64,000 nucleotides of DNA from Pseudomonadota bacterium (lineage in GTDB: Bacteria; Pseudomonadota; Alphaproteobacteria; Rhizobiales; Xanthobacteraceae), in contig JAEWIX010000011.1 in the NCBI GenBank assembly GCA_023386885.1, positions 1 through 64,000 on the forward strand, read 5' to 3'. This document shows, in pieces, positions 26,101 through 34,312 of the stretch. A model generated the notes under the pieces. That model saw only the letters and a program-made list of their open reading frames with translations. It was not told where the DNA came from and did no database searches. The stretch's first letter is position 1, and every line of letters begins with the position of its first letter. The translations under genes were made by a program, and so were the position numbers.

Positions 26101-26248
26101 GCAACCCATCGGACTTGCGGTTGAGCGGTGGCAGCGCGTGATAGGCGCGAAAGATGTAGGACGAGCCATCCACCAGAAAGACGTGATCGCCTTTCGATAG
26201 GGCTTTGGCAGTGGCGGGCTTGGCGGCGGGCGCGGGCTTCTTCGACAT
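23195..26248 (-). CDS. polA: DNA polymerase I with a degenerate 3'-5' exonuclease site
   Basis: The 1,017-residue protein has the 5'-3' exonuclease/FEN domain (FLVDGSSYIFRAYHALPPL, GDSVDNVPGVPGIGIKTA). A Pro/Ser/Arg-rich insert lies around residues 330-400, then an exonuclease-like domain and a family A polymerase domain (DYSQIELRLLAEI motif A, RRRAKAINFGIIYG motif B, LQVHDELIFEVPE motif C). The proofreading site is altered: compared with E. coli D355/E357, D424 and D501, the residues here are D431/V433, A510 and G586, so three of four metal-binding carboxylates are missing. Polymerase and 5' nuclease functions look intact. I use ATG 26,248 (MSKKPAPAAK); an ATG 23 codons upstream adds unrelated sequence. 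Role: repair and Okazaki fragment processing. Confidence 0.97.
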   Translation of the reverse strand: MSKKPAPAAKPATAKALSKGDHVFLVDGSSYIFRAYHALPPLNRKSDGLQVNAVLGFCNMLWKLIRDMPQDDRPTHLAIVFDKSEITFRNKLYPDYKAHRPPAPDDLIPQFALIREAVHAFDLPCLEQIGFEADDLIATYVRQADARGATATIVSSDKDLMQLVTDRVTMYDTMKDRRLGIPEVIEKFGVPPEKVVEVQALAGDSVDNVPGVPGIGIKTAAQLINEYGDLDTLLARAGEIKQPKRREALIENADKARISRQLVLLDDKVALDVPLDDLAVHEPDARKLLAFLKAMEFSTLTRRVAEYSQIDPSDVEADANLKSAFARGAVPDSPQTLPRGGEPDARAKGSATLPRSGTGDLFSEATPTPRKTVSNGQADTEKLSPLALAASRAEEARNTKVDRSRYQTIRARAELDQWIARIRDTGHVALDIVTATIDPMQAELCGIALALGPNDACYIPLAHKQAGDGSGLFAAGLAPDQMATRDALDALKPVLESAGLLKIGFDTKFAMVLLAQHGIALRNIEDTQLISYALDAGRGSHEREALAEGWLGHTALAYGDLVGSGKGKLTFDQVAIDKASEYAAEGADLSLRLWRVLKPRLVTERMNVVYETLERPLVPVLARMERRGISIDRQVLSRLSGDFAQTAARLESEIREVAGEDVNPGSPKQIGDILFGKMSLPGGKKTKTGAWSTTASILDELAEQGHAFPRLILDWRQVSKLKSTYTDALPEYVHPQTHRVHTTYALAATTTGRLSSNEPNLQNIPVRTEDGRKIRRAFVATPGHKLVSADYSQIELRLLAEIADIPVLKQAFHDGLDIHAMTASEMFGVPVKGMPGEIRRRAKAINFGIIYGISAFGLANQLGIPREEAAAYIKKYFERFPGIRAYMDSTRDFCREHGYVETLFGRKCHYPDIKASNPSIRAFNERAAINARLQGTAADIIRRAMVRMEDALAEKKLAAQMLLQVHDELIFEVPEKEVSATLPVVQRVMQDAPFPAVLLSVPLHVDARAADNWDEAH

Positions 26249-26320
26249 GGCCGCAATGTAAGGGCTCGTCGGCCGATTTGACAGCCGTTTGGCCGCCGAT
26301 CCCCTGTTCCCGTGCAACTA

Positions 26321-26419
26321 GGGTCTGATCCAACTGCGTTGAATCAGACCCGTCGTTTATCCTTTTGTTTGAGCATGATCTTTTCCGAAAGCCGGTTTCC
26401 ACTTTTCGGGATCATGCTC
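26321..26419. repeat. Composite intergenic repeat (two hairpins) of Bradyrhizobiaceae type
   Basis: The first unit, 26,321-26,351, is GGGTCTGAT...ATCAGACCC with CAAC/GTTG inside. The second, 26,371-26,419, has ends GAGCATGATC and GATCATGCTC enclosing a TTTTCCG-rich centre. This pair of motifs is one I know as a frequent intergenic repeat in this family. It lies between the acyltransferase and polA, both on the minus strand, and lacks a T-tract. Confidence 0.75.
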
Positions 26420-27471
26420 TATTCCGCCGGTTGCAGCTGCGCCGTGGGCTTGCGCGGCGCGATCCAGAAGGCGTCGGGTCGCTCGAACAGGAAGCTCAGC
26501 CGTGTGCCGCGACAGACCCACCAGATCGCGACGGCCCCGGTGACGCCGATGAAGGTGACCACGGCCGAAAGGGTGCCGATGTCCTGGATTACGCCGGTCT
26601 TCATCAGCAGGGTGCGCGACGTCGCCATCGGCAGGAAGAACGCCAGATAGATGACGATGGAGTGCTCGCCGAAATAGCGGACGAAATCGAGCCAGTGCCG
26701 CCGCGCCAGCAAGGTGCCGATGGTGATGATGGCGCAGGCGCCGGCAATGCCGAGCGCCAGCGAGACGACCGGCAGATCGGCGTGGCCGAAATGGGTCAGT
26801 GCGCCGTTGACGAGCACCCACAGCGCCAACCCCGCCAAGGCAAGGCCGGGAGAGGTCCGCGCCCGATCCGACAGGCGGAAAACGTAAGCGGCGAACAGGT
26901 ATCCGGAATAGAAATAGATGAAGCGCGCGGCAAATTCGTCGATCACGGTCCAGCCGGTGGAGACATGCGCCATTTCCAACGTCGCACCGGCCAGCCAAAT
27001 CGCCAGCGGGGGTACGCGCAGCGTCAGTTTGGTGACGATGAAGAAGATCGGCAGCAGGTAGATGAACCATAGCGTGCCGAACGGATCGATAAACGACAGC
27101 AGATACAGCTTGGCAACGCCTGCCCAGCCCATCTCGGCGGCGAAGGCGGGGGCCTTGAAGCCGAACTGGATCGTCACCCACAGCACATAGAAGTATGCGA
27201 AGTGCACCACCTTGCGGTCGAGATAGGTGCGCCAGTCGCGGTCGATCACGCGCGACAGAAACAGGCCGGAGATCAGGAAGAAGTCCGGCATCCGGAACGG
27301 CCGGGCGAACTCGACGACATGATGCATGAAGCCGGTCTGGCCGGCGGCAGCTTCGACGCCCAGTACGGAATGCATCATCACGACCATGACGATGCAGATA
27401 CCCTTGGCGTAATCGACCCAATCGAGGCGGTCGGAGGCCGCTGTGGAGATGGCTGTGCCGTTTCGGGTCAT
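26419..27471 (-). CDS. Acyltransferase 3-family integral membrane protein
   Basis: The 350-residue protein begins with RLDWVDYAKGICIVMVVMMHSVLGV, the first helix and active-site His region of acyltransferase 3/OafA-type proteins. About ten membrane helices follow, e.g. VVHFAYFYVLWVTIQFGF, LWFIYLLPIFFIVTKL and FGEHSIVIYLAFFLPM. RMPDFFLISGLFLSR is the conserved segment after helix 2. Such proteins acylate surface sugars or lipids; the substrate is not deducible. AAGGA lies 6 nt before the ATG. It is alone between hrpB (divergent) and polA. Confidence 0.88.
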   Translation of the reverse strand: MTRNGTAISTAASDRLDWVDYAKGICIVMVVMMHSVLGVEAAAGQTGFMHHVVEFARPFRMPDFFLISGLFLSRVIDRDWRTYLDRKVVHFAYFYVLWVTIQFGFKAPAFAAEMGWAGVAKLYLLSFIDPFGTLWFIYLLPIFFIVTKLTLRVPPLAIWLAGATLEMAHVSTGWTVIDEFAARFIYFYSGYLFAAYVFRLSDRARTSPGLALAGLALWVLVNGALTHFGHADLPVVSLALGIAGACAIITIGTLLARRHWLDFVRYFGEHSIVIYLAFFLPMATSRTLLMKTGVIQDIGTLSAVVTFIGVTGAVAIWWVCRGTRLSFLFERPDAFWIAPRKPTAQLQPAE

Positions 27472-27590
27472 CGCTGTTCCTTTTTGGGGTCGCGAGGGCG
27501 AACATTACGGGCGAAGAGTTTCGTTCCCGTTGCGCGATACAAGGAATGTGCCGCCTTTCCGGAACCCGCTATAAGGCGGCTGTCGTAACC

Positions 27591-30083
27591 GTGATTAGCG
27601 TTAACCCATTGCCTCATAGCTTCCCTACGCCCCTGCCGATCGATGCCGTTCTCGATGACCTCGCGGCGGCATTGGGACGTCAGCCGACAGCGGTGCTGGT
27701 GGCGCCGCCCGGCGCGGGCAAAACCACGCGGGTGCCGCTGGCGCTGCTCGACGAGCCGTGGATCGGCAACGGCAAGATCATCGTGCTGGAGCCGCGCCGG
27801 ATCGCCGCGCGCGCCAGTGCCGAGCGCATGGCGCAGACGTTGGGCGAACGCGTCGGCGAGACGGTCGGCTATCGCGTGCGCTTCGGCTCGAAGGTTTCGC
27901 GCGCGACCCAGATCGAGGTCGTTACCGAAGGCATCTTCGCGCAACAGATTCTGAACGATCCTGAATTGCATGGCGTTGCAGCGGTGCTGTTCGACGAATT
28001 TCACGAGCGTTCGCTCGATGCCGATCTCGGCCTGGCGCTCGCGCGCGACGTGCAGACCGGCCTGCGCGAGGATCTGCGCATTCTGGTGATGTCGGCAACA
28101 CTCGATGGCGCGCGCGTCGCGGCGCTGCTCGGCGATGCGCCGATGATCGAAAGCCAGGGCCGTGCCTTTCCGGTGGAGACGCGCTATCTCGGCCGCAAGC
28201 CGGATGCGCCGCTCGAGCGGCAGATGGCCGATGCCATCGCGACGGCGTTACGCGCCGATGCCGGGTCGGTGCTGGCGTTTCTGCCGGGAGCTGCGGAAAT
28301 TCGTCGCACGCAGACGATGCTCGAAGAACGCGTGCATGACGCCGCCGTCGATATCGTGCCGCTGTTCGGCGCGCTCGATGCGAGTGTGCAAGATCGCGCC
28401 ATCGCGCCGTCACTCAGGGGGCGACGCAAGGTGGTGCTGGCGACGTCGATTGCGGAAACCTCGCTCACCATCGACGGCGTGCGCATCGTGGTCGATTCCG
28501 GGCTCGCCCGCGTGCCGCGTTACGAGCCCGACATCGGGCTGACGCGATTGGAAACGGTGCGTGCTTCGCGCGCCGCCGTGGATCAGCGGCGTGGCCGTGC
28601 CGGACGCACCGAGCCCGGCGTCTGCTATCGGCTATGGGACGAGCCGCAGACAGTGTCGTTGCCTGCCTACACCACGCCGGAAATTCTCGCCGCCGATCTG
28701 TCGTCGCTGGTGCTGGATCTGGCGCAATGGGGCGTGCGCGATCCGTCGACGCTGGCGTTTCTCGATCCGCCGCCCGCACCGGCACTGAACGAAGCGCGGG
28801 ACTTGCTGCGCCAACTTGGCGCGCTCGATGATGACGGCCGCATCACGGCGGAAGGCAAGGCGCTGCGTGCGCTTGCGCTGCCGCCGCGGTTGGCGCGCAT
28901 GATCGTCGATGCGCAGCGTTTCGGCGCGGCGCAGGAGGCAGCCGACATCGCGGCGATTCTTACCGAGCGCGGACTGGGCGGCGACAGCGTCGATTTCGAT
29001 GCGCGGCTCGATCAGGTTCGCCGCGACCGTTCGCCGCGCGCGTCCAGCGCGAAGCAACTGGCGAAGCGATGGGTAGCGCAGGTGTCGTCTTCTCCCTCAC
29101 AAGAAGGGGAGGAGCTTTCGTCCACCGGCGCCTTGCTGGCGCTTGCCTTCCCCGATCGCGTCGCGAAAAATCGCGGCAATGGTAGCTTCGTGCTCGCCAA
29201 TGGCCGTGGCGCGGCTATGGATCAAGCCGCCGCGTTAGCGCGCGCGCCTTACATCGCGGTCAGCGAACTCACCGGCACCGCCGCGCGCGGACGCATCCTG
29301 CTTGCGGCACTGATCACGCAGGCCGAGATCGAAGCCCGTTTCGCGGATGAAATTGCGAGCGCCGACGAGGTGTGGTTCGACAAGGATGCGATGGCGCTGC
29401 GCGGTCGCCGCCGCAAACGGCTTCACGCGATCACGCTCGCGGAAGCGCCGTTGCAGGTATCGCCCTCCGAAGATAGCGCAAAAATTTTTGCGGAGGGATT
29501 GGTGGCGGCCGGACTCGATCGCCTGCCATGGTCAAAGGCGCTGACGCAATGGCGCGGCCGCGTGATGTTCTTGCGTGCCGCCGAAGGCGATGCCTGGCCC
29601 GACCTGTCCGATGCGGGACTCGCGGCGAGGGCTGACACTTGGCTGGCACCCGCGCTGTTCGACAAGACGTCGCTGAAGGATATCTCCGCCGGCGATCTGT
29701 CGGATGCGCTGATGGGGCTATTGCCGTGGGAGCTGCGTGCGCGGCTGGACCGCGAGGCGCCGACGCATTTCGAAGCCCCGACCGGCTCGATGCTACCGAT
29801 CGATTACGAGGCCGAGCAGGGGCCGACCATTGCGGTCAGATTGCAGGAGTTGTTCGGTTTGAAAGTCCATCCGGCGGTCGCCAAGGGCAAGGTGCCGCTG
29901 GTGCTGGAATTGCTGTCGCCGGCACATCGGTCAGTGCAGGTGACCCGCGATCTGCCCGGTTTCTGGCGCGGCAGTTATGCGGCGGTGCGCGCCGATCTGC
30001 GCGGCCGCTATCCGCGCCATCCATGGCCGGAGGATCCGGCAGCGGCGGAGCCGACGCGGCGCGCCAAGCCGCGCGGAACTTAA
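27591..30083 (+). CDS. hrpB: ATP-dependent RNA helicase HrpB (DEAH/RHA family)
   Basis: The protein of about 830 residues carries APPGAGKTTRVP (Walker A), LEPRRIAARASAERMA (Ia), LFDEFHERSLDADLGL (DExH), VMSATLD (motif III), TSIAETSLTIDGV and QRRGRAGRTEPG (motif VI). HrpB-specific C-terminal domains follow, with LPWELRARLDREAPTHFEAPTGS and WPEDP. Its cellular role in bacteria is poorly known. The start is uncertain: the GTG at 27,591 is used (VISVNPLPHSFPTPLPIDAVL), while an ATG at 27,546 has AAGGA directly abutting it. A hydrophilic linker (SSSPSQEGEELSS) near residue 500 replaces the usual short spacer before LLALAFPDRVA. Confidence 0.93.
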   Translation: MISVNPLPHSFPTPLPIDAVLDDLAAALGRQPTAVLVAPPGAGKTTRVPLALLDEPWIGNGKIIVLEPRRIAARASAERMAQTLGERVGETVGYRVRFGSKVSRATQIEVVTEGIFAQQILNDPELHGVAAVLFDEFHERSLDADLGLALARDVQTGLREDLRILVMSATLDGARVAALLGDAPMIESQGRAFPVETRYLGRKPDAPLERQMADAIATALRADAGSVLAFLPGAAEIRRTQTMLEERVHDAAVDIVPLFGALDASVQDRAIAPSLRGRRKVVLATSIAETSLTIDGVRIVVDSGLARVPRYEPDIGLTRLETVRASRAAVDQRRGRAGRTEPGVCYRLWDEPQTVSLPAYTTPEILAADLSSLVLDLAQWGVRDPSTLAFLDPPPAPALNEARDLLRQLGALDDDGRITAEGKALRALALPPRLARMIVDAQRFGAAQEAADIAAILTERGLGGDSVDFDARLDQVRRDRSPRASSAKQLAKRWVAQVSSSPSQEGEELSSTGALLALAFPDRVAKNRGNGSFVLANGRGAAMDQAAALARAPYIAVSELTGTAARGRILLAALITQAEIEARFADEIASADEVWFDKDAMALRGRRRKRLHAITLAEAPLQVSPSEDSAKIFAEGLVAAGLDRLPWSKALTQWRGRVMFLRAAEGDAWPDLSDAGLAARADTWLAPALFDKTSLKDISAGDLSDALMGLLPWELRARLDREAPTHFEAPTGSMLPIDYEAEQGPTIAVRLQELFGLKVHPAVAKGKVPLVLELLSPAHRSVQVTRDLPGFWRGSYAAVRADLRGRYPRHPWPEDPAAAEPTRRAKPRGT

Positions 30084-30196
30084 ACGCAGCACTTCGTTAA
30101 CGCTAAACTCACGGTTTTAGCCAAAATACGTATGATTCCGGTCGCGGTGTGCCGCGCGTGGGATGTAGCGTTCAGCGTGCGAACTGCGAGTAATGT

Positions 30197-30715
30197 ATGC
30201 GTGGCGTAATGATTTTGGCGGGCGTGATGATCGGCCTGGGCACGGTCATGGCTCAGGTTGCCGATCACATGATGGCCGCCTCGGCCACGTCCGCGCCGTC
30301 GGTGATGCTGGCTGCCACCGAATCATCGGCGCCTTCATCCGGTGTTCGCAGTGTCGTTGTGCCGCGCGACCAGCGTGGCCATTTCCAGACCGAAGGGCGC
30401 ATCGAGGGCCAGCGCATCACATTCATGGTCGATACCGGCGCATCGGTGGTCGCGATGAACGAAACTTCGGCGGCGCGGATCGGTGTGCGGCCGGCGCGTG
30501 GCGAGTTCAACACGAAGGTGACCACCGCCAACGGTGTCATCAAGGCCGCGCGCACGCGGCTCGCCATGGTGCAGGTCGGAGACCTGATCGTCCGCGACGT
30601 TGATGCCATGGTGCTGCCGGACGAAGCGCTGTCGCAGAACCTGCTCGGCCTGTCGTTCCTGGGCAAGCTGAAGCGGTTCGAATTCGCCGGTGGCCGGATG
30701 GTGCTGGAGCAGTAG
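30197..30715 (+). CDS. Retropepsin-like aspartic protease, exported (TIGR02281 type)
   Basis: The 172-residue protein has an N-terminal hydrophobic segment (GVMILAGVMIGLGTVMAQVA). A single retropepsin lobe follows, with the active-site signature ITFMVDTGASVVAMN (Asp-Thr-Gly-Ala), AARIGV, the flap region and a C-terminal NLLGLSFLGKLKRFEFAGGRMVL, which matches the clan AA/TIGR02281 family of proteobacteria. As a one-lobed enzyme it must act as a dimer. Topology suggests the protease domain is periplasmic. It stands alone between hrpB and the phosphomannomutase gene. Confidence 0.88.
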   Translation: MRGVMILAGVMIGLGTVMAQVADHMMAASATSAPSVMLAATESSAPSSGVRSVVVPRDQRGHFQTEGRIEGQRITFMVDTGASVVAMNETSAARIGVRPARGEFNTKVTTANGVIKAARTRLAMVQVGDLIVRDVDAMVLPDEALSQNLLGLSFLGKLKRFEFAGGRMVLEQ

Positions 30716-30860
30716 CGCCGGGATTGTTCCTTGCCGCGTCGCCTTGCTGCCAATCCGCCGCAATTTCCCCCTAACTAATGATCCCCGCCTTTCCTCCGCG
30801 CCGTGCATTCGCTATGGCTGCGGGGTTCGTCGTCCGTCACCTTTTCAGAAGGCCGTTTGC

Positions 30861-32360
30861 ATGTTTCCCAAGCCGAAGCCCGTCCTGGTGCCGAATACGC
30901 TCGCTTATGAATCCGAGCCGATGGTGAAGCCGACCGGTTTTCGCGAGTACGACGCGCGCTGGCTGTTCGGCAAGGAAATCAACCTGATGGGCATTCAGGC
31001 GCTGGGCATGGGGCTCGGCGCGCTGATCGCGGAGATAGGGCAGAAGCAGGAGATCGTCACCGGTCACGATTTTCGCGGCTACTCGTCGTCGATTAAGTAC
31101 GCGCTGATCTCCGGCCTGATGGCGGCGGGATGCAAGGTGCATGACATCGGCCTGTGCATGACGCCGATGGCCTACTTCGCGCAGTTCGAGCTGGACGTGC
31201 CGTGCGTCGCGATGGTCACCGCTTCGCACAACGACAACGGCTGGACCGGTGTGAAGATGGGCGCCAACCGGCCGCTCACCTTCGGGCCGGACGAAATGAC
31301 GCGGCTGAAGGAGATCGTGCTTAACGCCGACTTCAAGAACAAGGTCGGCGGCAGCTATCAGTTTCACGAGAATTTCCCGGCGCGCTATATCGCCGATCTC
31401 ACCAAGCGCGCCAAGTTGAAGCGCAAGTTGAAGGCCGTGGTCGCGTGCGGCAACGGCACCGCCGGCGCGTTCGCGCCGCAGGTGATGGAAGCGATCGGCT
31501 GCGAAGTCATTCCGCTCGATACCGAACTCGATCACACCTTCCCGAAGTACAATCCGAACCCGGAAGACATGGAGATGCTCCATGCCATTCGCGACGCCGT
31601 GCTCGAGCACAAGGCCGACGTCGGTCTTGGCTTCGACGGCGACGGCGACCGCTGCGGCGTGGTCGACAACACCGGCGAGGAGATTTTCGCCGACAAGGTC
31701 GGCGTGATGCTGGCGCGCGATATTTCCGCGATCCACAAGGATGCGCAGTTTGTCGTCGACGTGAAGTCCACCGGCCTGTTCGTGACGGACCCGGTGTTGC
31801 AGAAGCAGGGCGCCAAGGCGACCTACTGGAAGACCGGGCATTCCTACATGAAGCGGCGCACCCACGAAGTGGGCGCGTTGGCCGGCTTCGAGAAGTCGGG
31901 GCACTTCTTCTTCAACCCGCCATTCGGCCGTGGTTACGACGACGGCTTGGTTTCAGCTATTGCGGTGTGCGAGATGCTGGATCGCGCGCCCAACAAGTCG
32001 ATGTCCGATCTCAAGAACGCATTGCCGAAGACGTGGTCCTCGCCGACCATGTCGCCGCACTGCGCGGACGAAACCAAGTACGGCATCGTCGAAGCGGTGG
32101 TGAAGCATTTCGAGGCTGCGAAGGCCAAGGGCGACAAGGTCGCGGGGCAGGCGATCCGCGATCTCGTCACCGTCAACGGCGTGCGCGTCACCGTGGAAGA
32201 CGGAAGCTGGGGCCTTGTGCGCGCCTCGTCCAACAAGCCCGAACTGGTCGTCGTGGTCGAAAGCCCGGTGTCGGAGCGGCGGATGCGGGACATGTTCGAG
32301 GCGATGGACTCAGTGCTGCGCACCCACCCGGAAGTCGGCGAATACAATCAGAAGATCTGA
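30861..32360 (+). CDS. Phosphomannomutase/phosphoglucomutase
   Basis: The 499-residue enzyme of the alpha-D-phosphohexomutase family interconverts hexose 1- and 6-phosphates for polysaccharide and LPS precursors. The catalytic serine loop is VTASHNDNGWTGVKMG (about 110-125), the metal-binding loop GLGFDGDGDRCGVVD (about 256-270), the sugar-binding loop GFEKSGHFFF and the phosphate-binding loop VRASSNKPELVV. I chose the ATG at 30,861 (MFPKPKPVLVPNTLAYESEP). The longer open frame upstream runs through non-coding sequence. AlgC-type dual specificity is possible but cannot be decided. Confidence 0.93.
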   Translation: MFPKPKPVLVPNTLAYESEPMVKPTGFREYDARWLFGKEINLMGIQALGMGLGALIAEIGQKQEIVTGHDFRGYSSSIKYALISGLMAAGCKVHDIGLCMTPMAYFAQFELDVPCVAMVTASHNDNGWTGVKMGANRPLTFGPDEMTRLKEIVLNADFKNKVGGSYQFHENFPARYIADLTKRAKLKRKLKAVVACGNGTAGAFAPQVMEAIGCEVIPLDTELDHTFPKYNPNPEDMEMLHAIRDAVLEHKADVGLGFDGDGDRCGVVDNTGEEIFADKVGVMLARDISAIHKDAQFVVDVKSTGLFVTDPVLQKQGAKATYWKTGHSYMKRRTHEVGALAGFEKSGHFFFNPPFGRGYDDGLVSAIAVCEMLDRAPNKSMSDLKNALPKTWSSPTMSPHCADETKYGIVEAVVKHFEAAKAKGDKVAGQAIRDLVTVNGVRVTVEDGSWGLVRASSNKPELVVVVESPVSERRMRDMFEAMDSVLRTHPEVGEYNQKI

Positions 32361-32408
32361 CACGAAGACCGGCGGGCTGCTTACATAATAGTCGCCCGCC
32401 GGTTGCTA

Positions 32409-32825
32409 TCAGACGGATACCTGCGCCAGTTGCCGCTCGTCGGCGGTGCGGCGCAGTTTTGATTCCTGGAAGCCGTGCATTCCGACCTGCCATTGCAGGC
32501 CGACGACCGCACCCTTGACCGGTTGCAGCAGCGCCAGCGAACTTATCAGCGTGATCGGCAGCCAGATCAGGGCATGCACCCAGTACGGCGGAGCATAGGC
32601 CGTTTCCACCGCCAGCAGCGCGGGCACCACGGCGTGGCCAACCACGACGATCACCAGATAGGCCGGAAGGTCGTCGGCGCGCTGGGCGGCATAGCTCTCG
32701 CCGCAGACCTCGCAATGATCGACAACCTTGAGGAAGCGGCCGAACAGATGGCCCTCGCCGCAATGCGGACACTTCATGGTGAACCCGCGCCACAGCGCGC
32801 GACCCAGTGAGACAGTGTTTGTCAT
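32409..32825 (-). CDS. DUF983 zinc-ribbon membrane protein
   Basis: The 138-residue protein opens with a four-Cys ribbon (MKCPHCGEGHLFGRFLKVVDHCEVCG). After AQRADDLPAYLVIVVVGHAVVPALLAVE comes a second hydrophobic helix (WVHALIWLPITLISSLALLQPV), a standard DUF983 layout. The function is unknown; some members are found near cytochrome oxidase genes. AAGGA precedes the ATG at 32,825 by 8 nt. It is divergent from the MocR regulator, whose candidate operator lies in the shared 93-bp gap, so the regulator may control it. Confidence 0.88.
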   Translation of the reverse strand: MTNTVSLGRALWRGFTMKCPHCGEGHLFGRFLKVVDHCEVCGESYAAQRADDLPAYLVIVVVGHAVVPALLAVETAYAPPYWVHALIWLPITLISSLALLQPVKGAVVGLQWQVGMHGFQESKLRRTADERQLAQVSV

Positions 32826-32864
32826 GTCGAATGTCCTTAACGATTGTCCTTGACCGGAAGCCTT

Positions 32865-32881
32865 ATCCATACAATATGGAT
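32865..32881. promoter_or_regulatory. Candidate operator of the MocR regulator (ATCCATA-CAA-TATGGAT)
   Basis: A 17-bp interrupted palindrome with perfect 7-bp arms lies midway between the divergent DUF983 and MocR genes, 38 bp before the regulator's start. The ATAC/GTAT-containing half-sites are in the style of MocR/GntR operators. Confidence 0.55.
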
Positions 32882-32918
32882 CTATAGGCAGACATTCAAA
32901 GGAAATGTAGGTATTTGC

Positions 32919-34295
32919 ATGGATTGGCTCCCTACAATAGCGGAATGGCAGGGACCGATCTATCTGCGGATCGTCGATGCGCTGAGCGCCGACATTAACA
33001 GCCGGCGACTGAGCCGGGGCCAGCAGCTCCCGACCCATCGGGCGCTGGCCGAGGCGCTCGGCGTCGATCTTACCACGGTGACGCGCGCCTATGGTGAAGC
33101 GCGCCGGCGCGGCCTGATCGAGGCGCGGGTGGGGCAGGGGACGTTCGTGTCCGAGACCACCGCGCGGCAGGCGGCGGACATTCCGGTGCAGGTCAAGATT
33201 GACCTCTCGATGAATGTGCCGCCGCAGCCGGTGGAGGCCAACCTCGATCTCCGCATCGCGCAGGGCCTTGCCGCGATCCGCAGCGAAGCGAGCTTCAGCG
33301 CCTATCTCAACTACGCACGCCCCGGCGGCAGCGATGACGAGCGCGAGGTAGCTGCGCAGTGGCTGAGGCCGCGCCTGACGAGTGTCGCGCCGGAACGATT
33401 GGTAATTTATCCGGGCACGCAGGCGGCCTTGTTCAATGTCCTGCTGGCGCTGACATCACCGGGCGATGTGGTTTTGACCGAGAACTTGACGTTCCCCGGA
33501 ATCAAGGCGGCGGCGAGCCGGCTTGGCGTGCGGCTGGTCGGCGTCGAGATGGATCGCGATGGCGTGTTGCCGGATGCGCTCGCGGCCGCCTGCAAACAAC
33601 ATCAGCCGAAGGCGATTTATCTCATTCCCACCTTGCACAACCCGTCGACGGCAACGCTTTCGCCGCCGCGTCGCCACGCGATCGCGGATATCGTGCGGCA
33701 ATATGGTGCGTGGCTGATCGAGGACGATGCTTACGGCTTTCTTGAACCGTCGGTACAGCCCATCGCCGATCTCGTTCCGGAACGAACCTATTTCGCGGCA
33801 AGTATGTCGAAATGCATCGCGCCGGCATTGCGTGCGTCCTATCTGCTGGTGCCGGATGTTGCCGCGGAACAAGTGATGCGCAACAACTTGCAGGCCACCA
33901 TGCAAATGCCGCCGCTGTTGATGGTGGCGTTGTTGACGCACTGGATTCGCACCGGCGTCGCCGATCAGATCATTCAGGCTATCCGCAACGAAGCAATCGG
34001 ACGTCAGCAACTGGCGGCGCGGCTGCTGCATGGATTGCCGTTCGCGGCAAGGCCGGCGGGGCATCACCTGTGGCTGGCGCTGCCACGGCAATGGCACAGC
34101 GCGGAATTTCTGTCGGACGTGCTGCGGCACGGTCTCGCCGTGGTCGGGCGCGATGCCTTTGCGGTGGGAGAGAATGCGGCGCAAGGGGTGCGGGTGTCGC
34201 TCGGCGCGGCGCGCAATCGCGCCGAGTTGGCGCAGGCGCTGCAACTGCTCGCCAACACGCTGCGCTCGCCGCCGTCCGATATCCAGATTGTTTGA
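32919..34295 (+). CDS. MocR-type regulator: GntR winged helix fused to PLP aminotransferase-like domain
   Basis: With ATG 32,919 the protein has 458 residues. Residues 10-75 are a GntR winged helix (PIYLRIVDALSADINSRRLSRGQQLPTHRALAEALGVDLTTVTRAYGEARRRGLI). The rest is a fold-type I aminotransferase-like domain with YPGTQAALFNVLLAL, LIEDDAYGF and the PLP-lysine motif SMSKCIAPALRASYLL. MocR proteins sense PLP or amino-acid adducts and control vitamin B6, GABA, taurine or amino-acid uptake genes. The target here is unclear; the divergent DUF983 gene is the first candidate, the convergent ABC operon a second. Confidence 0.92.
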   Translation: MDWLPTIAEWQGPIYLRIVDALSADINSRRLSRGQQLPTHRALAEALGVDLTTVTRAYGEARRRGLIEARVGQGTFVSETTARQAADIPVQVKIDLSMNVPPQPVEANLDLRIAQGLAAIRSEASFSAYLNYARPGGSDDEREVAAQWLRPRLTSVAPERLVIYPGTQAALFNVLLALTSPGDVVLTENLTFPGIKAAASRLGVRLVGVEMDRDGVLPDALAAACKQHQPKAIYLIPTLHNPSTATLSPPRRHAIADIVRQYGAWLIEDDAYGFLEPSVQPIADLVPERTYFAASMSKCIAPALRASYLLVPDVAAEQVMRNNLQATMQMPPLLMVALLTHWIRTGVADQIIQAIRNEAIGRQQLAARLLHGLPFAARPAGHHLWLALPRQWHSAEFLSDVLRHGLAVVGRDAFAVGENAAQGVRVSLGAARNRAELAQALQLLANTLRSPPSDIQIV

Positions 34296-34312
34296 TGTGC
34301 GTTCGCGCGGCG

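Noticed and set aside
26321..26351. Hairpin considered as a Rho-independent terminator
   Set aside because: There is no U-tract on either side; it fits a family repeat better.
29083..29125. Possible palindromic element inserted in hrpB (SSSPSQEGEELSS)
   Set aside because: The linker before LLALAFPDRVA varies in length among HrpB proteins and the inverted repeat in the DNA is only about 5 bp.
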